From Rhaphigaster nebulosa (lineage: Eukaryota; Arthropoda; Insecta; Hemiptera; Pentatomidae), in assembly GCA_948150685.1 (NCBI GenBank), contig OX411312.1, forward strand, positions 47,839,698 to 47,903,697: a stretch of 64,000 nt of DNA. Reading direction: 5' to 3'. Positions within the stretch are counted from its first letter, which is position 1; every line of letters starts with the position of its first letter. Made by a program: the position numbers and the translations under genes. Positions 32,743 through 42,225 of the stretch are shown here, one piece after another. Under the pieces are notes generated by a model. That model was not told where the DNA came from and ran no database searches. It saw nothing but the letters and a program-made list of their open reading frames with translations.

Positions 32743-32822
32743 AGTCCTACATGTAGGACTACTTTGTAGGACTACACTAGATACCGAACTATCGTTGGAC
32801 TGTGAATGGGAGTGTAGGACTA
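32743..32822. repeat. Cluster of GTAGGACTA motifs with a perfect palindrome
   Basis: AGTCCTACATGTAGGACT at 32743-32760 is a perfect 18-bp palindrome. TGTAGGACTA-like sequence recurs at 32765 and 32813, and related ATCCTAC appears at 32894 and 32926. It lies between the two arms of the inverted repeat. Confidence 0.7.
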
Positions 32823-33546
32823 CCATACATAGAACGTGCAGGATGTTTGTAGGCTTCTCCGATCGTCCTATACACGCATTCCTTCTGTCTAACATCCTAC
32901 CGCGTTGGATCGTCAGTAAAGCTGTCATCCTACAAACTCCACTCATTTACTACTACGTCCTTATTACATCATTAATTATTATCAATATTTGTTTACAATT
33001 ATTCAAGAACTGCCTGATTGGGGTTTTTCTCCAAAGATTGTTTTTTTAACTCTATTTTTATGTATAGAATGTGTTTTCTTTCATCTACTACTAAATGTTT
33101 TCGTCATTTTTATCTATTATTAAAAAATTATTTTTAAAACACATCTTCAGTTTTTTTTTTCAATTGCTTTATTTTACACGCATTTTCCTAACAAGCAGTG
33201 TAATAAGCTAAAAAATATGTTATAATGTCCAAAATCCCTTATTATAACGTCACTGTGACGTTCTATCGTTGGGATTGAATTAAAATATTAAATAAATAAT
33301 GCGATTAAACCCTAATGGCGACAATATCGAACTAATAATTTTAGATCCTATGACAATTAGATGACAATTTGGTCTTATGTTTGAACAGGATTATATCAGT
33401 TAATACTTAACGCAGGGGTCTGTACATGAATTATTTTTATAGCTGATTTAATTAGCTACAACGTTTATGATATAAATATGTTTGATATAAATATTTCTTT
33501 TGAAGGAAAATGAAAATTTTTTTGATAAAATCTGATTTTATTTTTT

Positions 33547-33800
33547 TAGTTTTTTCGTGATTAGTGTCTTAACGAATCGTCGGATCAATATTTTCTCCGT
33601 TAAAACATCGCTTCAGAATTTCGTTTTTTATAATAATCTGTCATAAAATATACTCTGTTGCATTGAAAATTCCAGAGTTATGTTCACGGGAGAAAGTTAG
33701 GGGATCGAATATGAACTAAAATAAAACTTCAGGCGACACAGTTGTATCAACCCGCCAAGATTCGACCCTAAATTTCAAAAATTGAGGATTTTAAGGGGTT
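33547..33800 (-). repeat. Arm B of a long inverted repeat pair
   Basis: Reverse-complement partner of 32213-32478. The pair could be the long terminal inverted repeats of one roughly 1.6-kb DNA element (32213-33800) or two independent inserts in opposite orientation. Arm divergence favours an old event. Confidence 0.8.
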
Positions 33801-33909
33801 GTCGGTCTGGTCTTGAGTAGATGTATACGTGCGATAACTACACACATATGTTTATTTACCATACGTTATTTTTGAATCCTTGTACCATAAAGATTTAGGT
33901 GTGAACTAT

Positions 33910-33981
33910 GTCTCTCAAAGGGTGTAGTGAATATAGCGATAGTCACACTGAGATCTGAGTTCGAATCCACTTTCGGCAGGT
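33910..33981 (+). repeat. tRNA-like relic with B box
   Basis: GGGTGTAGTGAATATAGCGA resembles a D-arm/A-box region and AGTTCGAATCC (33958-33968) is a near-perfect B box. Acceptor strands do not pair, so it is not a functional tRNA gene. It is probably the head of a tRNA-derived SINE. Confidence 0.4.
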
Positions 33982-34755
33982 ACTTTTTAGTTAATAATTA
34001 ATTTTTTTTTTTTTAAATAGTCACTATTATTATTTTTTTTAATGAAATACATTGGTACTTTTAAGTAAGAATTTTTAATTAAATTATTGTTTCTTTGTGC
34101 CAGTCGATTAAATAATTATTTCTTTTTCTTTATCACATTAGATATATTTCATAATTGTTTTAAATTGTTATGTTTCCTGTTTTGTTTTTTGTTATGAATT
34201 TTGCTTTTAGTGCTTTTTTAATACTTTCCTTAAAATAGTGTGGCGTCCGAACTTTTATTTTTTTTATTTATTTATAATTTTATTTTATTTGTAATAGTTT
34301 TGGTGAGTAGAAGGTTGCTGGTTTTTTTTGTGGAACCTCGGCACCGCGACTGGGCTAACGGTACAATATTGTCCACTCCCGTCAGAGGACGCGAACCTCA
34401 ATCATCATACAACATGCCGACAGTACTCTGTGATACATAAACAAAACCATGGGGTTTTTACAGATATGATCAAATCAGGAACACTGCATATAGCCATTTT
34501 TTAAAAACATTTAAGCCCAACCTAAATGATTTAAAAATATAAACTAATCATCACTGACAGGTATCTTTCACCCTTAGTTATTTTTAATTAATGAAGGTCA
34601 TTCTGCTCAATTAATTCCAATGATCAACTAACTTGTACTAAACGTAATTTTATATAAATTTAATAATTAAATGGGGAGAGGGTACTTATATTTAACTTAT
34701 ATATGTTTAGATGACCAAGTGATTTACTGTGTTTAATTGATGTGTCTTTTTTAGA
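33982..34755. other. Unannotated stretch
   Basis: A G+C-richer island at 34325-34440 carries CTCGGCACCGCGACTGGGC and GAGGACGCGAACCTC. Both tRNA-like boxes are in the wrong order to form a tRNA (see rejected items). Confidence 0.4.
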
Positions 34756-35250
34756 CTACTGATGAAAGATGCGGTGTATTTTTTCTGCATATATGCCATG
34801 CTTTCTGTCCTGATGGTGCCTAAATTGATGAAACGTTAACTGTTTAGTAGTTTTTCGGTATTTTAGAAACTCGAGAGGTTTTGTATTTGGAATCTCCCAG
34901 GTGGTTATATGCTGAAAGTTGTTAAATTTATTTTTTAAAGGCAAAAACACTTTTTTGTATTTTATTCGTTGATATTTCCGTATCCTGACCTATTTCAGGC
35001 GCCAATTTCCTTCTCGCTTCGTTAAAGGTCCTTTTTCTTCTATTTGGTGAAAAACTAATTAACACTTCCCTGCTTGAACATTCTCTATTGCTCTACGTTC
35101 GTAAACGGCTTTTCATGGAAATGGAATTTCTCCTTTATCTCCTCTAAAGCGTTCGGTCTTAATGAACTTGTATTACATACTCTCGTATTTAAGTCCCATG
35201 TATGTGCCCTATTTTAATTAACATTTTATAAGTCTGTTACAAAAGTCCTT
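34756..35250 (-). pseudogene. Decayed coding-like segment, unidentified
   Basis: Three minus-strand frames in a row look protein-like. One reads RPNALEEIKEKFHFHEKPF near 35100-35160. A second, one base out, reads SFSPNRRKRTFNEARRKL near 35000-35055. A third ends in the 64-codon frame at 34756-34950 (HITTWEIPNTKPLEFLKYRK). I cannot assign a family. Frame-hopping without conserved splice sites suggests an old mobile-element or gene fragment. Since overlapping frames are open together, chance cannot be excluded. Confidence 0.25.
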
Positions 35251-35337
35251 TCGAATAAAAACTTTGAAGACACTTGTAACACCCTTAATTTATTTGTATT
35301 TTATTAGTTATTTTATAAGAGTATAATGTAATACACC

Positions 35338-35972
35338 ATCTTATAAATAATTCCTAAGAGAAAAAGTGAAGTGTCTCAACTTTCAATTTAAAAATAACGT
35401 TGTGCAACTGTTAAAAAAAATGAAACATTGTTGACCGAAGTGCCAATAAATTAATTTTAATAAGAAATGGGTCAAAACAAAGAAGATGCTGCGCTGAAAA
35501 ACGACGGGAGGCTTCAGATAGGAAACGAAAATACCGAGACAACGGGTAAGACGATGTGTGACTCTTTGTTTTGCAAAGAGAGCTTGTACAAAAAAATCAA
35601 AATCGGAGGAATTATCGTGCTGCAAGAAAATACGAAAAATGTCTTTTCAATAAATTACACAAACATGGAAGCATGGAAAGATGATGAGGAGAAGAAAAAC
35701 TCAAATAGGAAAAAAAATCAAATACAGGATAGAAAATCTGAGAAACAAACCGGCCTTATGGTGCATCACTGCACTTCAGTCTGAGGATGGTCAAGCATAG
35801 GCCGAAACGCACTGAATCATATTTTCTTTCATGATTCATCAATTCCTTCTTTCATTCTACCACAAAATTCCATTTCCCATGTTTCTCACCGTATTCTTCC
35901 ATCCACATCATCATATTCCCAGTGCCGAAGATCATATTTATTCGACGATAACCATCTTACGAGGATTCCTTA
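35338..35972 (+). repeat. Direct duplicate block, copy 1 (635 bp)
   Basis: Identical or nearly so to 36093-36727. The offset is exactly 755 bases and homology starts at ATCTTATAAATAATTC and ends at GGATTCCTTA. It includes a 105-codon plus-strand frame (35467-35784) and a CTGAGGATG...CCGAAACGCAC module. Both translated frames are the same in the two copies. Confidence 0.95.
35467..35784 (+). CDS. Unrecognised 105-codon frame in the duplicated block (copy 1)
   Basis: The peptide is Lys/Asn/Glu-rich and hydrophilic, with no signal peptide, and ends within the CTGAGGATG module. It starts MGQNKEDAALKNDGRLQIGN. I recognise no domain. An 80-codon frame is open on the other strand over the same DNA. 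Its presence in both copies reflects recent duplication, not selection. Confidence 0.15.
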   Translation: MGQNKEDAALKNDGRLQIGNENTETTGKTMCDSLFCKESLYKKIKIGGIIVLQENTKNVFSINYTNMEAWKDDEEKKNSNRKKNQIQDRKSEKQTGLMVHHCTSV

Positions 35973-36092
35973 AAAGTTTCGATCCTTGTTATCATTAGCA
36001 TAGCAGGCCAACAATCTAGTATGCAATAATCACATCACTCGTATGTGCTTTTCACAAGTTCTCAATGAACTACATTAGCTAGCAAAGCCATA

Positions 36093-36727
36093 ATCTTATA
36101 AATAATTCCTAAGAGAAAAAGTGAAGTGTCTCAACTTTCAATTTAAAAATAACGTTGTGCAACTGTTAAAAAAAATGAAACATTGTTGACCGAAGTGCCA
36201 ATAAATTAATTTTAATAAGAAATGGGTCAAAACAAAGAAGATGCTGCGCTGAAAAACGACGGGAGGCTTCAGATAGGAAACGAAAATACCGAGACAACGG
36301 GTAAGACGATGTGTGACTCTTTGTTTTGCAAAGAGAGCTTGTACAAAAAAATCAAAATCGGAGGAATTATCGTGCTGCAAGAAAATACGAAAAATGTCTT
36401 TTCAATAAATTACACAAACATGGAAGCATGGAAAGATGATGAGGAGAAGAAAAACTCAAATAGGAAAAAAAATCAAATACAGGATAGAAAATCTGAGAAA
36501 CAAACCGGCCTTATGGTGCATCACTGCACTTCAGTCTGAGGATGGTCAAGCATAGGCCGAAACGCACTGAATCATATTTTCTTTCATGATTCATCAATTC
36601 CTTCTTTCATTCTACCACAAAATTCCATTTCCCATGTTTCTCACCGTATTCTTCCATCCACATCATCATATTCCCAGTGCCGAAGATCATATTTATTCGA
36701 CGATAACCATCTTACGAGGATTCCTTA
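36093..36727 (+). repeat. Direct duplicate block, copy 2 (635 bp)
   Basis: Second copy of 35338-35972, separated from it by 120 bases (35973-36092) that are not repeated after the second copy. Possible origins are a tandem duplication that lost part of the last unit, direct terminal repeats of a short element, or an assembly artefact. The 105-codon frame recurs at 36222-36539. Confidence 0.95.
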
Positions 36728-37779
36728 CGATCTTACGACCAGTGCAGCATGAAAATGGGTTTAAACCCATGCGGAAACCAGGCTCAAATAAGGCATAATC
36801 GGTTTTTGTGTCGCATTCAAACTTTTTGAAATGGGATTGAACGGCTTTGAATGTAATCGTCTCAAAAGTACAATTGAAGACTTGGCATTTTGCACTTATG
36901 TTGTTGACACCATTGCCAACAACATAAAAAACAAGCTAAATGACACAATAATTAGCAGTTGTGCATAACTATTGAGGATTGTGACAGATATTTTTATTTA
37001 TTTTTAGTTAGTTAACTATCAATGCCAATTGATTTTTCGAGTCTAATTCAATTGGCCCTTAGCTTGTTATTGATGCCCAGTAATCAATCACCAAATACTG
37101 TGCGTATGATTCGGACGTAACATCTTTATAATAGAACAATTTTCAGTTCAATAAATAAGTTGAACTGCATGATTTTGAGTGGTAAATAAAAAAAAATACA
37201 CCAAAAAAATAAATGAACAGCGCATGATTAATTATTTTATGTGCATAAGGTTTAAGGTAAGTTTGTTGTTATTACCTATTTCCTGTGATTTTTCAGAAGC
37301 TAATCTCAAAATATGTTTTGGTGCATGTATGGACAAATTTCGAGCTTAGTGTAGTTAATTACACAGGTTGAACCCCAAACACGGATGAGGAATTATGTTC
37401 AAGAATGTTTCCAACAAATAAAGTATTGGCATTATGAAGGCTAATATACTTTCAACAGTAATAACGTTCCATCTCAAGCATGAAAATAGAATTCTCACCT
37501 TGATACTATCAGATCAAGGGGTATATAGGGCCAAACGTAAATAAAAATAGCAGCTTTAGCATCTTACCGCTGTGGAAAAGGCGTTCGTAAACATAAAACA
37601 CAAATAGGAACTGAGTACCAATAAAGATAGGAAAGGAGTGGCAAAAACAGAATTATATTTTTAATACCATATTTATTGAACGAGTAATATAATATACTGA
37701 TATAATATAATACATAATATAATAATATTATACATATACTGAACGAATAAAATATGTTTTTCCAGTCGACATTGGTTTT
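36728..37779. other. Unannotated stretch with two short palindromes
   Basis: ATGGGTTTAAACCCAT at 36755-36770 is a perfect palindrome. TTATGTTGTTG at 36896 and its exact complement at 36917 make an 11-bp stem with a 10-base loop. Otherwise nothing is supported. Confidence 0.5.
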
Positions 37780-38167
37780 TCATTAGGGATCGATAAATGA
37801 TTTGCCATTTCTAAAAATCTGTTTGAAACTGGTTTCAAATTTTATTTATTCATCTTCAGTTCTAAAAACATACAGATAGTCAAAAATCATCAATTTAAAA
37901 TATAGTTCGGAAATATTATACGGATTAAATTATACGTCGTCAAAATACATATACAAATTAAATTAAATGTAATATAAATTAGTATTATAAAACATTAATG
38001 AATTTTGAATTGAATTAATAGAAGAGATTAAATACATGTTGGTAATCACCAAGATTTATTGAATGTTTGTGTGTTTTTAGAACTGAAGATGTATATGTAA
38101 CATTTGAAACTATTTTTTCAATAAAAACAAATTTATAGATGTGGCAAATCATTTATCGATCCCTAAT
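37780..38167. mobile_element. Inverted-repeat element, about 390 bp
   Basis: Bases 37780-37873 match the reverse complement of 38072-38167. The outer ends read TAGGGATCGATAAATGATTT then GCCA on both sides, and the inner ends carry ATCTTCAGTTCTAAAAACA. The interior of about 200 bases is A+T-rich and non-coding. Terminal inverted repeats of about 95 bases fit a MITE or foldback element. No clear target duplication was seen. Confidence 0.8.
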
Positions 38168-38494
38168 TAGATTGATCCTTCTATACCATCATGCGTAAGT
38201 CAACTGTTTCATTTGTTCGGTCGAGCAAAGATCAAAACTGCCCGAAGATTATTCGGCCGTTCAAGGTTCCAGTGGACGACCGGCCTAATGCAAAAAATTT
38301 AATGGAGGATATTTCGTAAACGTAGTGTTTGGATTTATTTATTTTTTTTTTGTATTGTACACCAAATGGCTATTCTTTTACTTTATATTTGTACATGAAA
38401 AATCAATAAAAAAAATATTCTTCATTAAATAAATTAATTTTCATATAAACCCGTTTCACTAACGGGTAATCATGTAAAACTATATTTTGGCCAA
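38168..38494. other. Unannotated segment
   Basis: Nothing recognised. Confidence 0.4.
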
Positions 38495-38810
38495 AATAAA
38501 GTCACTGAGTTTCTATTCTCCTGGTTCCGGATTCAAAACCGGCTATGACGAATAATTAAATATTCTATTATCAGCCGTGGATCTAATCTGTGGGGTCGGG
38601 ATATCTCTTCTGGGACTCACACAGCCTCAATAAAGTGAGAACCCTTAATTGGAGGAAAAACCTGACGGCTGAGCGTGATCTCGGCCAAATCACCTGCTTG
38701 CACAACCGTTGGCCTAAAAAAGCACGGTCCTTACTAAGTACAGAACCCCAGAGCCTCCATGGCTTGTATTGTACTTGCATAGGTACAGGGTTTTTTTTAA
38801 AAACCTTAAG
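38495..38810 (+). mobile_element. SINE-like retroposon, copy 1 (decayed head)
   Basis: From about 38577 it aligns with 40118-40438. Shared blocks include GTGGATC, GGGGTCGGGA, AAAGTG, ACCCTTAATTGG.GG.AAAA, GCGTGAT.TCGGCC.AATCAC and CTTGCACAACCGTTGGCCTA. The tRNA-like head is barely readable: CCGGATTCAAAACCGG stands where the intact copy has a B box. Frames of 92 and 107 codons on the two strands across it are shadows. Confidence 0.8.
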
Positions 38811-40042
38811 ATCCTCAAAAAACAAATATATAATTAATTTATATTCATTCAGTCCTAGCATGTATGCTGGTAATCAACCAATATTTCTAATAATTATTTT
38901 GGTTTTTTTTTAAGAATATCTAAACAAAGTCGCATTAAACACGATATACTTTTACCATGTATATGTGCATACTATACCCTAGCCTGCTAACATACTTCTG
39001 AAACTGATACACGTATTGCAAACTCCAAACCCATTATTTTTTGTTTGTTTCTAAAACCGATTTCCGGCATTCCTTTGAGGCATCTAAAGATGATATGGTT
39101 CCGATTTTGACTTCACCCTGATGATTATAAATAAATGTAATGTAGTATTTTCACATCTTTATTGTGAAGATATTATCGTATGTTAATTGAACTAGTAAAA
39201 TTATCGTAAAGTACATGATTGTACAACATATAACTATTATTAGTATTTTTTTTATTCATATTAAATAATTAAATGAAAAAATTCAAAGAATTACTCGATG
39301 CCAGTGTATGTATTTAAATTTTCAAAAATGTCCATTTGTTTTTTCTGAGAAAGTCCATTCTGATATTTTTAATTATACGTTTATAGTAAAAACTTGTAAT
39401 TTGAACATTTTTTTGACAAAGTTGTTATGAATTTGATATTGATGTTTTTCTTTAAAAGGAAACAATTTTTTATCAAACAATGTATTTTCACCGAATTCCG
39501 TTCAGTATTTTCTTATTTTTCTGTTCAATTTTTCTGAAAACTTCAAAATATATAATACTACAACAAATATTTTTCTGGATTAAATGTCAGATTCAGATAA
39601 CCATAAAAAAGGTAAATTAAGCATAATTAAAACATAAATAAATTGGCTACCGTTATCTATTTTTTTGAGTAGTTAAGAAAGCAGAAAAGTTTCAAAGATT
39701 TTGCTTTGAGCGCAAAAAATGTATCTGTTGGTTCTTTATTTTTAAGCAATCCAATCGTCAAAGCGGCAATTTAACAGACTATCTCACGAAATTAAATGCA
39801 GGTTCGAAAAAAAAATCACTGGAGGGAATGAGAAAAGACAAATACAATTTGCGGTGTATGAGAGGTAGCATTGAAGCTGGGCGTTCAATTGAATTAATCA
39901 ACCCGTCCAGTCGTTCCAATTAATTTAGCCCCCCCCCTCCCTCTTATTCGATGACTGCTCTAATTACTCATATTTGGAAAATAGTCATATTAGTTAATAT
40001 TTTTCTTATTCGAAATTCTTTCTAAAGCATATAGGTTGAATA
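38811..40042. other. Unannotated stretch
   Basis: A C-rich run near 39928-39942 and no supported gene or repeat. Confidence 0.4.
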
Positions 40043-40117
40043 TGAAGGAAGGTGGCCAAATACCGCCCTCCTCCCCTCTGAGCCAGATTCGAAATTTCAA
40101 ATGTTAAAGTTTAAAAT

Positions 40118-40438
40118 CCCGGAGTGGCTCAGTGGGCAAGGTACTGCGCTACTAATCTCAAGGTCCAGGGTTCGAGACCGGCTGAAGCAGATAATTATTT
40201 ATTCTGTATTCATTCGTGGATCGACCTTTTGGGGTCGGGAAATCCACCTGGGGCTCACCCAGCCCAGCCTCTATAAAGTGGGTACCCTTAATTGGGGGAA
40301 AAACCTGGCCGCTGTGCGTGATTTCGGCCGAATCACTTCCTTGCACAACCGTTGGCCTAGAAACAGGTAAGGAACCTTACCAAGTACTGAACCCAAGACC
40401 CTTCACGGGTTGTGGTGGTACAGGTTTTTTTTTTTTAA
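40118..40438 (+). mobile_element. tRNA-derived SINE-like retroposon, copy 2 (best preserved)
   Basis: A canonical RNA polymerase III promoter is visible: A box TGGCTCAGTGGG at 40125-40136 and B box GGTTCGAGACC at 40169-40179. They are 44 bases apart as in a real tRNA. The acceptor strands do not pair, so this is a tRNA-derived head, not a tRNA gene. The body of about 240 bases ends ACGGGTTGTGGTGGTACAGG and a T-rich tail (40424-40436). The T-rich rather than A-rich end is notable. Other copies are at 38495-38810 and 59249-59366. Both-strand open frames here are shadows. Confidence 0.85.
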
Positions 40439-40478
40439 TTCCCAAAAGATCAGTGCAAGCAGCTCTGTTTTAAATCAT

Positions 40479-40923
40479 CAGAGCCCTATTTCATAATAAA
40501 GTACAAGTACAAATGTGAAAATTACAGGTAGAAAGGTTCATTTTTAGAGGCTACAAATTACTTATCGTCATTAGATAATAATAATTTTATTCACTTTTTT
40601 TTTAAATTTACTGTTTTTTAAATGCTATAATGTATCAACATTTCACAGTGTAAGTCATAGGTGTAGTAAGCCAATGGCCCACTTGCACTTGTACTTTATT
40701 ATGAAACACTTTATTGTTTTTTTTTATTGGGTATGTTTACTTTATTGGATATGCCAATAAATAAATGTTCTGGTGGGTCTATGACACACTATCAAATGTT
40801 GAAGCACGATAACATTAAAAATAATTATATTAAAAACGGTAAATTTACAAATAAATTTACTCTAAAATTTATTAGCCTCTAACGAACCTTTCCATTTGTA
40901 CTTTATTATGAAATAGAGCCCCG
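40479..40923. mobile_element. Inverted-repeat element, hAT-like ends, with extra internal end
   Basis: The left end CAGAGCCCTATTTCATAATA continues AAGTACAAGTACAAATG. The right end read inverted gives CGGGGCTCTATTTCATAATA then AAGTACAAATGG. Both sides continue with GAAAGGTTC and TTAGAGGCTA-like sequence. A third copy of the end, inverted, lies inside at about 40682-40712 (CTTGTACTTTATTATGAAA). It has no open frame. CAG-type ends suggest hAT, but no 8-bp target duplication is visible, so the superfamily is uncertain. Confidence 0.8.
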
Positions 40924-41200
40924 ATGTTGGTATCGTTATTGGACTGAAATAAATAATTTTTTTTCTGAGCAGACAAATGCAATACTTACCTAAATTTATG
41001 AGGTTTTAAAAGAGGTCCTAATTTCGTATCCCGAATAAAATAACGAATTACTGTTTATTTAAAGTTATGGACATTTAAATAAAGGCAAATAACTCACCTA
41101 AACGACATTTATTTAGAATAAAGTGCTTAAAACACTTTAATTTTATTTTTATTTGTTTCTAAAACTCTACCCTAAAGGGCCATTGCCGTTAAAGGGCAAT

Positions 41201-41712
41201 TTATATTCTGTTGTTGTATTCAGTGCTTTTCAAGAATTTAAACAAATCAGTGACTTTTTCTTCCTTTCTATCAGCATTTCTCTTAAAGTTTTCGATCTCT
41301 TAAAGTTTTTTTTTCGATTCTTTCAAATCGGGTACACTTGAGCAGTCAGTGTTTTACTGTTTGTGGGGTATCGTTGCACTTTTGGCATGTGGGTGCTTCA
41401 TATGAGAGACGTCTTAGAAGGTAGACATGCCTAAATTGACAGTGCCCCATCCTAATTAGCCAGAGTATTGTTTCCTCCTTTCTTGACGTTCTACAACTTA
41501 TGATTCATTTATTGTAGTCAGGTTTTACTTCTATTAGCTTAGACTCTTTTCCTTTCCAATTCTTCCCCCAATCTACATTTTCTTAAGTAGGCGCATCCTG
41601 TCTTCCAGAGTACCATCTTGCGGCTCAGCTAACGCTAACTTCTCCTTTTCTGGTCAAATGGGCAGCTTTGTCAGCTTTTTCATTCCCCAAGATTCTGCAG
41701 TGGGCTGATTAT
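41201..41712 (-). pseudogene. I/R1-like non-LTR retrotransposon, RNase H end and tail (broken)
   Basis: On the minus strand a frame begins at the end of an RNase H domain (CRILGNEKADKAAHL, the GNE.AD motif). Later comes the tail SRKEETILWLIRMGHCQFRH and YLLRRLSYEAPTCQKCN, followed by TVKH and LLKCTRFERI. A further shift ends KVTDLFKFLKSTEYNNRI before a stop at 41201-41203. The R..E....RLR.GH....H.YL......P.C..C...TV.H.L..C pattern is the standard region after RNase H in I-, R1- and Jockey-related elements. Several stops and frameshifts show decay. The 3' end matches the remnant at 20283-20483. Confidence 0.85.
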
Positions 41713-42225
41713 TTTATTGAAAAATGTGACACATTTTAGATTAGAACTAAGTTGTTAGTAGAAAATAAACTAAATAAAATGGCATAAACAAAGGGAGCTG
41801 GGTTTCAGAAACCATTATAATCACGGTTCCTAAATCCGTCCCAAGAAAAAATTGAAATACCTTGAGAAGGAAGGATTTAGGACTCGACCTATCAAAACAA
41901 TTGCCGGTTTCTCTACCTTAATGGGTAAACGGACGGGTCTCGGACAATTTTAACATGAAATGTAAAAAATATTTTACCTTGCTGCATCAGAATTTCATTC
42001 TCAAATTTAACAAAAAGTATAAACAGGTTCTCCTCGTTCTGTAGGTGAAAAATACTGAGGCAAAACACAAACCTTCACATTTTTTTTTAATATCAACAGT
42101 CAACTGGGTAATACTGGAGTATTTCAAGAGTTTTTAAGCAGTAGCGGCGGAGTTTTTACCCATCAGCGCTAGATAAATTGGGGTACGAATTTAGGCGACG
42201 AAACGGATTTCAGGCACCATACATG

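Larger units (their letters stand above)
40043..42225 (+). repeat. Dispersed repeat copy broken by nested insertions
   Basis: Three separated blocks align in order with 47501-47863: 40043-40106 with 47501-47563 (CAAATACCG..., ATTCGAAATTTCAAA); 40924-41012 with 47608-47705 (ATGTTGGTAT.GTTAT, TTCTGAG, AATACTTACCTA); and 42162-42225 with 47802-47858 (ATCARCGCTAGATAA, ACGAATTT). Between them lie the SINE at 40118-40438, an inverted-repeat element at 40479-40923 and a segment holding the non-LTR remnant 41201-41712. The short copy therefore approximates the empty locus. Confidence 0.7.

Noticed and set aside
34340..34415. tRNA gene on the minus strand
   Set aside because: TAGCCCAGTCG and GGTTCGCGTCC look like A and B boxes but occur in the wrong order for a tRNA or SINE head.
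35338..36727. Classical LTRs of a retrovirus-like element
   Set aside because: The direct repeats lack TG...CA ends, and the 120-base spacer has no room for gag-pol.
38583..38913. Overlapping 92- and 107-codon frames on both strands
   Set aside because: They lie within a SINE copy and have no independent support.
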